DNA from: Mageeibacillus sp. UBA3781
GTDB taxonomy: Bacteria; Bacillota; Clostridia; Saccharofermentanales; Saccharofermentanaceae
Length of the DNA: 13,260 nt
Assembly (NCBI GenBank): GCA_002368805.1
Contig: DFFH01000030.1
Location: 1 to 13,260 of the forward strand
Reading direction: 5' to 3'
Shown here: piece after piece, positions 7,918 to 12,937 of the stretch
Numbering within the stretch: the stretch's first letter is position 1
Layout: the number at the start of each line of letters is the position of its first letter
The notes under the pieces: generated by a model
Databases searched by the model: none
Told to the model about the DNA's origin: nothing
What the model saw: only the letters and a program-made list of their open reading frames with translations
Translations under genes and position numbers: made by a program

Positions 7918-8150
7918 TTCGACATATTGTTCGACATTTGTGTAGTGAGTGTCGAATGAAATGTAAAATGGGCGCAGTGTTCGACATTTGTGTAGTGAGT
8001 GTCGAACAAAATGTAAAATGGGCGCGGTATTCGACATATCGTTCGACATTTGAGCAGTGAGTGTCGAACAAAGTGTAAAATGGGCGCGGTATTCGACATA
8101 TCGTTCGACATCTGCACTCGTGCTGTAAAACAAAATGTAGAATCATGCGC
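7918..8150. repeat. Tandem palindromic repeat array, 50 and 62 bp periods
   Basis: Units begin with TTCGACATTTG or a close variant at 7930, 7980, 8042 and 8104, with lengths 50, 62, 62 and a degenerate last copy of about 45. The longer units carry an extra 12-base block TTCGACATATCG (8030-8041 and 8092-8103; TTCGACATATTG at 7918). Each full unit contains the inverted pair TTCGACA and TGTCGAA; in RNA TTCGACATTTG can pair with TGAGTGTCGAA over 11 bp with wobbles. The rest of the unit reads ATGTAAAATGGGCGCGG. Since 50 and 62 are both 2 modulo 3, the - strand is open in all three frames and gives three overlapping repetitive false ORFs. Copies are nearly identical, so this is not a CRISPR array. 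Probably a dispersed intergenic repeat. Function unknown. Confidence 0.85.
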
Positions 8151-8189
8151 GGAACGAGTGCCAGTTACTGTATGAAGGATATAACAACT

Positions 8190-8831
8190 ATGGATAAACA
8201 CTTATTTTTTGAAAACGCCTACTTCGTGATCGGTACTTCCTATGCCGGGAAGTCCACGATGGTAAAAGAACTTGCCAGGAAACATAACGGGATCGCCTGT
8301 GAAGAGAACTATCACGATAACTATCCGGAGGAACTGGATAAAGAAGAGTTTCCTTGTCTGACGTATACCCGCGATCTGGTGGACTGGCATGACTTTATCC
8401 GCCGTTCTCCGCAGGAATATAAGGACTGGATCGACGGCGCCAAGAGAGAAAGCGGGATCCTGGAACTTCGCATGCTGCCGGAGATCTGTAGTCAGGGAAA
8501 GCCCGTATTTGTGGATACGAATATCAGTCTTGAGGACCTTTCTGTGATCACACCGAAGAACCATGTCGTCGTTCTTCTTTCGGATCCGCAGATCTCGATC
8601 CATCGTTTCTTCGACCGTCCGGACCCGGAGAAGCAGTTCTTGTATAAGCTGATGCTGGAAGAACCTGATCCGGAAGCGGCGCTGGCCAATTACCGAAAAG
8701 GCCTGGAACTGATCTGTTCGCAGGAAGCCTATGATACACTACTTCACTCCGGATTTGCTGTTATTCACCGAGATGAGAACAGAACGATCGAGCAGACTGC
8801 AGAACTTCTGGACGAGATTTTCGGGTTATAA
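8190..8831 (+). CDS. P-loop (AAA/kinase-like) nucleotide-binding protein
   Basis: A 213-residue protein starting MDKHLFFENAYFVIG, with Walker A G15-T-S-Y-A-G-K21-S-T23. The hydrophobic strand before it and the VFVDTNIS and NHVVVLLSD strands fit a small P-loop kinase or phosphotransferase fold. Candidate family: uncharacterised adenylate kinase-like or zeta-toxin-like kinases; I cannot assign a substrate. I selected ATG 8190 since GAAGGA at 8174-8179 lies 10 bases upstream; an in-frame ATG at 8145 would begin inside the last repeat copy and lacks a ribosome binding site. The gene follows the repeat array directly, so the array forms its leader region. No partner gene is adjacent. The protein is rich in Glu, Asp and Pro in the C-terminal half, typical of a soluble cytosolic enzyme. 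Confidence 0.7.
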   Translation: MDKHLFFENAYFVIGTSYAGKSTMVKELARKHNGIACEENYHDNYPEELDKEEFPCLTYTRDLVDWHDFIRRSPQEYKDWIDGAKRESGILELRMLPEICSQGKPVFVDTNISLEDLSVITPKNHVVVLLSDPQISIHRFFDRPDPEKQFLYKLMLEEPDPEAALANYRKGLELICSQEAYDTLLHSGFAVIHRDENRTIEQTAELLDEIFGL

Positions 8832-8867
8832 TATAAGTAAAACAAATGTTCTCTGTCGGTAAAATGA

Positions 8868-8876
8868 TGATATAAT
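8868..8876 (+). promoter_or_regulatory. Promoter of holin-like toxin mRNA
   Basis: TGA-TATAAT at 8868-8876 is a perfect extended -10. The -35 region (about 8847-8853) is weak. The RNA would start at about 8882-8884, exactly at the segment AGGGTGTTAC that pairs with the far end of the locus. Confidence 0.6.
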
Positions 8877-8883
8877 GTTTGTG

Positions 8884-8942
8884 AGGGTGTTACTCTGACA
8901 CAGGCGGTTGTCCTCTGATCTGCCCTTTCGGGAGAAAGGAGG
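8884..8942 (+). promoter_or_regulatory. Structured 5' leader hiding a strong Shine-Dalgarno
   Basis: The near-perfect Shine-Dalgarno AAAGGAGG at 8935-8942 is partly buried: CCTTTC (8924-8929) and GAAAGG (8934-8939) form 6 bp closed by the GNRA tetraloop GGGA. Further upstream AGGGTGTTAC (8884-8893) is complementary to GTAACACCCT (9111-9120), and GGTTGTCCTCT (8906-8916) to AGAGGGCAACC (9093-9103) with one G-U. Thus the mRNA's 5' end can fold onto its 3' end. This combination is a known hallmark of type I toxin mRNAs, in which the untranslated full-length form is held inactive. Confidence 0.7.
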
Positions 8943-8951
8943 CAAGATGAT

Positions 8952-9044
8952 ATGACTGATTTCGAAATTCTGAGTTTGATACTCGCTTTTGGAATGTAAA
9001 TCGTTGCAATCATTGCTCTCGTTAAACAAAACGAGAAATATTGA
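8952..9044 (+). pseudogene. Holin-like (Hol_Tox-type) small toxin gene with in-frame stop
   Basis: ATG 8952 is 9 bases after AAAGGAGG. The frame reads MTDFEILSLILAFGM, then TAA at 8997-8999, then IVAIIALVKQNEKY and TGA at 9042. Read across the stop it gives a 30-residue peptide with one hydrophobic helix and a Lys/Asn tail, the shape of the putative holin-like toxins of Firmicutes, which usually have Leu or Phe near this site; TTA to TAA would explain the stop. It is one base change from intact. Alternatives: a sequencing error, or a 15-residue peptide that is itself made. It resembles type I toxins of the TxpA/BsrG kind: membrane-damaging peptides repressed by an antisense RNA. This family assignment is from shape and locus structure, not from a search. 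Confidence 0.6.
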
Positions 9045-9124
9045 TAGAACCGCCCAGGTTTGCAGCTCGGAGCGGTTCTTAATACCAAACTAAGAGGGCA
9101 ACCGTCTAGGGTAACACCCTTTCT
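9020..9124 (-). ncRNA. Putative antisense antitoxin RNA (RatA/SR4-like)
   Basis: A - strand promoter at 9131-9158 should start an RNA at about 9124 running left over the 3' half of the toxin mRNA. It would fold AGAACCGC/GCGGTTCT (9046-9053 with 9072-9079, loop 18) and continue into a U-rich stretch that may end it near 9020. A 3'-overlapping, convergent antisense RNA of about 100 nt is the arrangement known for TxpA/RatA and BsrG/SR4 in Bacillus subtilis. The ends here are estimates; no direct homology to RatA was tested. Confidence 0.45.
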
Positions 9125-9130
9125 ATGTTC

Positions 9131-9158
9131 ATTATAACATCTTCTTTCGAGTTTACAA
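9131..9158 (-). promoter_or_regulatory. Antisense RNA promoter
   Basis: On the - strand TTGTAA (9158-9153) and TATAAT (9136-9131) are 16 bases apart, and the -10 is extended (TGT before it). It is the most complete promoter in the window, reads leftwards toward the toxin, and has no - strand coding frame downstream. Confidence 0.65.
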
Positions 9159-9181
9159 CTACAGTTCAGATAAACACAGAA

Positions 9182-9190
9182 TGATATAAT
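9182..9190 (+). promoter_or_regulatory. Extended -10 promoter for GNAT gene
   Basis: TGA-TATAAT at 9182-9190, 40 bases before ATG 9231. The -35 is poor. It stands back-to-back with the - strand antisense promoter at 9131-9158, so a divergent promoter pair separates the toxin locus from this gene. Confidence 0.55.
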
Positions 9191-9230
9191 GTGAACATTA
9201 CTTTGCGATGACTAGTATTGGAGAGAACGT

Positions 9231-9758
9231 ATGCCATATAAAGATATGGAAGACACGATTATAAGAAGAATGAAGCCGGAGGATGCGGAGGCGGTTACCG
9301 ATGTACTGATCGATACCTGGAAGACCGCATATAGAGGCATCGTCAGTGATGATGTCCTGGATCATCAGGACCGGGAGATGCTGATCGGAAGAAGAAGAAG
9401 GCAATACAAAGATTATATCGTGGCGGAGGTAAATGGACGTGTCGTCGGGTATTGCTGGTATGTGAATGATAATTCTTTTTCAAAAGAACTCTCCGATATC
9501 GATTGTGAGATCGTCGCTATCTATGTGCTTCCCGAGATGGCGCGGAAAGGCGTGGGGAGGAAGATGTTTTCCTACGCGGTCGAGGATCTCAGGAAGCAGA
9601 ATAGAGAGAAGATGGTCATCTGGTGCCTGAAGGAGAATAACACCGGAAGAGCGTTTTATGAGAGAATGGGTGGGAAGATCATCGGAGAACACAAGACGCA
9701 TATAGGAAACGAAGATTGTGACGAAGTCGGATTTCTTTTCAGCATTAGCGGAGAATAA
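9231..9758 (+). CDS. GNAT-family N-acetyltransferase
   Basis: A 175-residue GNAT protein that would transfer acetyl from acetyl-CoA to an amine. The start is TIIRRMKPEDAEAVTDVL, the usual N-terminal beta-alpha element. The core has CEIVAIYVLP followed by A104-R105-K106-G107-V108-G109, the pyrophosphate-binding motif A, in which the first position is Ala rather than Gln/Arg but Arg105 sits beside it. NNTGRAFYERMGGKIIGE is the typical C-terminal strand. GGAGAG at 9220-9225 is 5 bases before ATG. The final codons overlap the stub of an adenosine deaminase-like gene in another frame. Acceptor unknown. It has its own promoter and its C-terminus seems normal despite the rearranged DNA behind it. 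Confidence 0.85.
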   Translation: MPYKDMEDTIIRRMKPEDAEAVTDVLIDTWKTAYRGIVSDDVLDHQDREMLIGRRRRQYKDYIVAEVNGRVVGYCWYVNDNSFSKELSDIDCEIVAIYVLPEMARKGVGRKMFSYAVEDLRKQNREKMVIWCLKENNTGRAFYERMGGKIIGEHKTHIGNEDCDEVGFLFSISGE

Positions 9759-9942
9759 CAGAGAGTTGCTTCTTAAGGTCCCGATGAGTGATATTCATAA
9801 TCACTCCACGAAGGGATGCAGTCGAAGTTGGCTGGCCGAACAGTTAAATATGGTGCTGCCGGAGCCTCCTGAAAAGTTTGATGGCCTTTCCGGTATGCAG
9901 GAATGGTTCACGAAAGTATTTAAAGTGTGCAAATTCGATTAA
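9718..9942 (+). pseudogene. Amino-terminal stub of adenosine deaminase-like gene
   Basis: A 74-codon frame from GTG 9718 reads NNRELLLKVPMSDIHNHSTKGC, in which IHNHSTKG matches the metal-binding HxH strand of adenosine/AMP deaminase-like amidohydrolases (a zinc hydrolase of about 330 residues or more). It goes on with LPEPPEKFDGLSGMQEWFTKVFK and then breaks into CKFD and a stop at 9940-9942. Nothing of the remaining 260 or so residues, with the later His and two Asp metal/catalytic residues, follows. The break coincides with a shift to AT-rich DNA, so an insertion or deletion removed the rest. It overlaps the GNAT stop by 41 bases in another frame, and the start is uncertain. Not expected to be active. 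Confidence 0.65.
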
Positions 9943-9985
9943 ATTGAGTTAAAATATTACAAATGAAGGGAAGGAGTACTGATTC

Positions 9986-10258
9986 ATGAGTGATGAAGAG
10001 AAAAAAGTAATTAAACATGTTGTGAAGATAGATAACATGGAAGTTAAAGTCGCTAAGAAACGAGTTACTAATGCAAAATTGCTGGAATCAGGAATTCTTT
10101 CTCCTGATGATGCAGACATGGATAAAAGGGCTAGACAGGCTGTCAGTAGTGCCAAGAAAAAGGCTAAAGTATGTAAAAAGCCGTTGGCCGTATATGACAA
10201 GAATAAAAAAGCACCTTATCTAGTCGATTCCGATGGAAAGCAGGTCAAAATTGGATAA
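9986..10258 (+). CDS. Small lysine-rich protein, possible zeta-toxin partner
   Basis: A 90-residue protein, strongly charged, with Lys about one residue in four and no membrane segment. It starts MSDEEKKVIKHVVKIDNMEVKV and contains LLESGILSPDDADMD. The ATG follows GGGAAGGAGT at 9966-9976, a strong ribosome binding site. Base composition is AT-rich compared with the neighbours (many AAA, ATA and TTA codons), which suggests recent transfer. Its last bases overlap the start of the zeta-toxin fragment by 8, so the two were made as a unit. By analogy with toxin-antitoxin operons it may be the antitoxin or a partner, but I do not recognise its family and this is inference from position only. Confidence 0.7.
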   Translation: MSDEEKKVIKHVVKIDNMEVKVAKKRVTNAKLLESGILSPDDADMDKRARQAVSSAKKKAKVCKKPLAVYDKNKKAPYLVDSDGKQVKIG

Positions 10259-10364
10259 AGCTTCAAGAAAACCCATGCTATTGTGCTTTGCCGGACCTAA
10301 TGGATCTGGAAAGAGTACGATAACCAAGTATTTTGACATTGTAGGCGAATACACCTTTTCCTAA
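10251..10364 (+). pseudogene. Truncated zeta-toxin (P-loop kinase) gene
   Basis: Reading from TTG 10251, 37 codons give KPMLLCFAGPNGSGKSTI then TKYFDIVGEYTFS and TAA at 10362. The phrase with GPNGSGKST is a Walker A like that starting zeta toxins and related AAA kinases, which phosphorylate UDP-N-acetylglucosamine or other substrates and need a further 150 or more residues. Those are missing, so the protein should be inactive. The frame overlaps the upstream small gene by 8 bases. There is no ATG with a ribosome binding site; an ATG lies at 10275. It could also be a true short peptide, but the abrupt end right after the first strand argues for a broken gene. Confidence 0.7.
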
Positions 10365-10470
10365 TGAATATTGGGATGAGGAAGATATTATCGCGCTGAT
10401 TACTGGAACTTATTCACACTGATTGTTGCTTCTTAGTGCAGTGAGTATAGGCGCCCGGAGCAATCTTCTA
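10365..10470. other. Non-coding remnant after the zeta fragment
   Basis: About 100 bases with no intact gene. A short open stretch at 10357-10422 in another frame reads PNEYWDEEDIIALITG and ends TYSH, an unrecognised protein tail that may be the end of a deleted gene. GATTG at 10421 and CAATC at 10461 could pair weakly. No recombinase or clear attachment site is seen. Confidence 0.35.
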
Positions 10471-10479
10471 TGCTATAAT
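10471..10479 (+). promoter_or_regulatory. Extended -10 promoter for flavodoxin-ferredoxin gene
   Basis: TGC-TATAAT at 10471-10479, 65 bases before ATG 10545. No strong -35. It marks the border between the AT-rich remnant and normal-composition genes. Confidence 0.5.
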
Positions 10480-10544
10480 CGATACTTAGTATAACTTCCG
10501 TGGAACTCGCGGGAGGCTTAAATATTCAGGTGGAAGTAGAATCA

Positions 10545-11312
10545 ATGATTGGTGTGTATTTCAGCGGGACAGGTAATTCCCGGTATGCGGCGGAGCTCTT
10601 CTGCAAGGAGTGCGGAAGTGAAGGGAATGTCTTTTCTATAGAGGATGAGTGCGTTGGCGAGAAGATCCGTGAAGCGAAGGAGATCGTCTTTTCCTATCCG
10701 GTTCAGTATAGTAGCGTTCCGATATTTGTCCGTGACTTTATCGATGAGAACAGCGGGATCTGGAACGGGAAGAAGGTCTTTGTGATCGCTACGATGGGGC
10801 TTTTCAGCGGGGATGGATCCGGAATTCTCGGAAGATATCTTAAGAGATACGGAGCAGTCATTACCGGTGGACTTCATCTGAAGATGCCGGACAGTATTGC
10901 CGATGAAAAAGCACTGAAACGCCCATTTGAGAAGAACCTGGCGAATATCCGGGAGTCCGAGGAGAAGATCCGCAGGTCCGCAAAAGCATACAGGGAAGGA
11001 AAACCGACCAAAGAAGGATTAGGGTTCTTTTACCGGATGGCGGGCCTTTTCGGGCAGAGGCTTTACTTCGGACATATGACGAAGAAATACTCGTCGAAGC
11101 TTAAAATCAATGCAGATCGCTGCATCGGATGCGGGCTCTGTGAGAAACTCTGTCCGCTCGAAAATATTCATATAAAAGGAAAACTGGCGGTGCCGGAGGG
11201 CAAATGCACGATGTGCTACCGGTGCATCAACCGGTGTCCGAAGCAGGCGATCACTCTTCTGGGAAAGGAGATCGTGGAACAGACTACGATCGAGAAGTAT
11301 CTGAAGAAGTAG
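10545..11312 (+). CDS. EFR1-type flavodoxin/ferredoxin fusion protein
   Basis: A 255-residue electron carrier. The first part is a flavodoxin-like FMN domain: VYFSGTGNSRYAAE at residues about 4-17 carries the phosphate-binding loop SGTGNS. The last part is a bacterial 2x[4Fe-4S] ferredoxin: C193-x2-C196-x2-C199-x3-C203-P and C221-x2-C224-x2-C227-x3-C231-P. This architecture is the EFR1 family (flavodoxin-ferredoxin), found in anaerobes, with unknown partners. ATG 10545 fits the family, whose proteins begin with an Ile/Leu-Tyr-Phe-Ser/Thr-Gly-Thr-Gly motif; upstream in-frame GTG 10500 and 10530 are alternatives, the latter with GGGAGG at 10510-10515. GGTGGAAG is 8 bases before ATG 10545. Residues around 100-180 are helical and basic, likely the link between domains. 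Confidence 0.85.
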   Translation: MIGVYFSGTGNSRYAAELFCKECGSEGNVFSIEDECVGEKIREAKEIVFSYPVQYSSVPIFVRDFIDENSGIWNGKKVFVIATMGLFSGDGSGILGRYLKRYGAVITGGLHLKMPDSIADEKALKRPFEKNLANIRESEEKIRRSAKAYREGKPTKEGLGFFYRMAGLFGQRLYFGHMTKKYSSKLKINADRCIGCGLCEKLCPLENIHIKGKLAVPEGKCTMCYRCINRCPKQAITLLGKEIVEQTTIEKYLKK

Positions 11313-11360
11313 AAGCATTATACTTAGAAGACTTTGACAGATCCCCGAAGAATCACTACG

Positions 11361-11393
11361 ATGAGAAAAGAATGAGAAAAGAATGAGAAAAGG
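11361..11393 (+). repeat. Three 11-bp direct repeats forming the ribosome binding site region
   Basis: ATGAGAAAAGA at 11361-11371 and 11372-11382, and ATGAGAAAAGG at 11383-11393. The third copy supplies the Shine-Dalgarno AAAGGAG at 11389-11395, which is 6 bases before ATG 11402. Two of the copies contain an ATG, so copy number changes could alter leader structure or spacing. Confidence 0.8.
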
Positions 11394-11401
11394 AGATCTG
11401 C

Positions 11402-12196
11402 ATGCTGACCAGAGACGATATATTCCGTTTTCTTCAAGATGCGGGAATCAAACACGATGATAAGGTAACGATTCACTGTTCGCTCCGCTCGATCGGGAAA
11501 ACCGAGAACGGGGCGGATGGCTTGATTGATGCATTCAGAGAGTACCTGAAAGATGGTCTTTTTATCGTGCCGACACACACCTGGAACAAGGTGTGGAGAG
11601 ATACTCCCTACTACGATGTCAGATCGACGGTTCCGGATATCGGGACACTTGCCGAGGTCGCTGCTTTTCGAAAAGATGGCGTGCGTTCGCTTCACCCGAC
11701 CCACTCCGTGACGGTCTTCGGAAAAGGCGCGGAAGAGTTTGTAAAAGGCGAGGAAAAGTGTGCGTCACCGGCGCCTGTCGGAAGCTGTATCAGCCGCCTC
11801 TATGAAGAGGGCGGAAAGGTCCTTCTGGTCGGGGTCGGACATGAGAGAAACACCTATCTTCACTCCGTGGATGAGCGCCTGAAGATCCCGGACCGTCTGA
11901 ATCCGAATCCTTTCGAGATCACGATCATCGACCATCAGGGGCGTGAACTGAAATCGCCGCCGTTTCACTCACACTACACGGCGGCCGCTGACCGCTGCGT
12001 CTCCGAATATTACCCGAACTATAAAGAAGCTTTTGAATATGCTGGTGCAGTAACTTATTCCAAACTTGGAAATGCACTGGTTTATGTGTGCGACTGCCGG
12101 AAAATGACGGATATCCTTAAGACGATGTGGGAACGCGCAGACAGGGATCTATGCATCTCGGCAGATCCGATCCCGAGGGAACTATATGAATCATGA
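11402..12196 (+). CDS. AAC(3)-family aminoglycoside N-acetyltransferase-like protein
   Basis: A 264-residue member of the antibiotic_NAT (aminoglycoside 3-N-acetyltransferase) family, which uses acetyl-CoA. Diagnostic segments are an early KVTIHCSLRSIG, VPTHTW, the H98-P-T-H101-S motif, and GHERNTYLHSVDE with H147 and H154; the family's conserved His and Asp/Glu residues cluster here. Length fits the family (about 260-290). Chromosomal homologues such as YokD are often of unknown substrate, so resistance should not be assumed. It starts at ATG 11402 after AAAGGAG. The gene overlaps nothing but is followed at once by a GNAT remnant. A weak -10 (TATACT, 11319-11324) lies upstream, so it may be expressed independently of the flavodoxin gene. 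Confidence 0.88.
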   Translation: MLTRDDIFRFLQDAGIKHDDKVTIHCSLRSIGKTENGADGLIDAFREYLKDGLFIVPTHTWNKVWRDTPYYDVRSTVPDIGTLAEVAAFRKDGVRSLHPTHSVTVFGKGAEEFVKGEEKCASPAPVGSCISRLYEEGGKVLLVGVGHERNTYLHSVDERLKIPDRLNPNPFEITIIDHQGRELKSPPFHSHYTAAADRCVSEYYPNYKEAFEYAGAVTYSKLGNALVYVCDCRKMTDILKTMWERADRDLCISADPIPRELYES

Positions 12197-12213
12197 CAGG
12201 CCTGAAAAACTGA

Positions 12214-12309
12214 AGTTTTTGGATCACGGCGTCGGATGCGGGCGTGAAACTTTATGAGGCGAACGGCTTCAAGCGTAACGGGAATTTCATGCAGTATAAT
12301 TTTGGATGA
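12214..12309 (+). pseudogene. C-terminal remnant of GNAT acetyltransferase
   Basis: A frame reading SFWITASDAG, KLYEANGFKRNG then NFMQYNFG with TGA at 12307. KLYEANGF is the classic final GNAT pattern (LYExxGF), with the last strand following. There is no start in this frame before the in-frame TGA at 12211, and the rest of the domain is absent. The upstream frame (EKLK before LDHGV) may belong to the same gene with a frameshift. It lies between two acetyltransferase genes, so it may be left from a deletion among tandem GNAT genes. Confidence 0.7.
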
Positions 12310-12325
12310 TAGGTGGCACAGTAAA

Positions 12326-12886
12326 ATGATTACACATACAGGAACTATAGAAATCGAGACGGAGCGGCTGATCCTTCGCCGTTTCGAGTATTCCGATATT
12401 GACTCCATGATCCGTAACTGGATCGCGGACGAGAAGACGCAGTGGGACTACGGGGAGCCGTGCTATACGACACCGGAAGCCGTCCGGGAACTTCTAGATA
12501 CGAAGTATATTGTCTCCTACGCCAGAGAAGACTATTACCGTTGGGCCGTGATCGAGAAGAGTTCCGGCGAATGTATCGGACAGATCGCGTATTTTACGGT
12601 AGATAGCAAGAATCAGCATGGCGAGATCGAGTACGTGATCGGCCCCGCATTTCGGGGCAGGGGATATGCCACCGAGATGACCAAAGCAGTCATTGCATAT
12701 GGCTTCGAGAAGGTCAACTTCCACCGGATCGAGATCGATTGTCGGACGGAAAATGAAGCCTCCCGGAAAGTGATCGAGAAGTGCGGCCTGACATACGAAG
12801 GCGTCTTCCGCGATTTCTTCTGGAGATCTGATCACTACGAAGGAAGAAGAGTGTTCTCTATTCTGAAAGAGGAGTGGAAAGGCTAG
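12326..12886 (+). CDS. GNAT N-acetyltransferase, RimJ/RimL-like
   Basis: A 186-residue GNAT of the RimJ/RimL type, often acetylating protein N-termini, other amines or small molecules. The start IEIETERLILRRFEYSDID is the family's N-terminal strand-helix. Motif A is R110-G111-R112-G113-Y114-A115, matching the Q/RxxGxG/A acetyl-CoA loop. RTENEASRKVIEKCGLTYEG is the usual helix and strand near the C-terminus, ending with FSILKEEW. ATG 12326 has AGGTGG 9 bases upstream; an in-frame ATG at 12254 lies inside the previous GNAT fragment and adds 24 unneeded residues. Substrate unknown. It follows the remnant gene without a clear terminator, so transcription from the AAC(3) gene could read through. 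Confidence 0.87.
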   Translation: MITHTGTIEIETERLILRRFEYSDIDSMIRNWIADEKTQWDYGEPCYTTPEAVRELLDTKYIVSYAREDYYRWAVIEKSSGECIGQIAYFTVDSKNQHGEIEYVIGPAFRGRGYATEMTKAVIAYGFEKVNFHRIEIDCRTENEASRKVIEKCGLTYEGVFRDFFWRSDHYEGRRVFSILKEEWKG

Positions 12887-12937
12887 AATAGAACCGGATT
12901 GAATAATAATGATGCTGTGTGAAGGAAGTAATCGAAA

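Noticed and set aside
7918..8150. CRISPR array
   Set aside because: There are no unique spacers; the whole unit is repeated, and there are no cas genes.
8145..8189. ATG 8145 as start of the P-loop protein
   Set aside because: It is inside the last repeat copy and lacks a ribosome binding site; ATG 8190 has GAAGGA.
7870..8201. Three overlapping - strand repetitive frames (78-108 codons)
   Set aside because: They arise because repeat periods of 50 and 62 bp shift the frame; the repeat itself is the feature.
9718..9942. Functional small protein
   Set aside because: It keeps only the N-terminal strand of a much longer metal hydrolase and breaks at a composition change.
12254..12325. ATG 12254 as start of the second GNAT
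   Set aside because: The codons overlap the GNAT remnant in another frame and add no domain; ATG 12326 fits the family.
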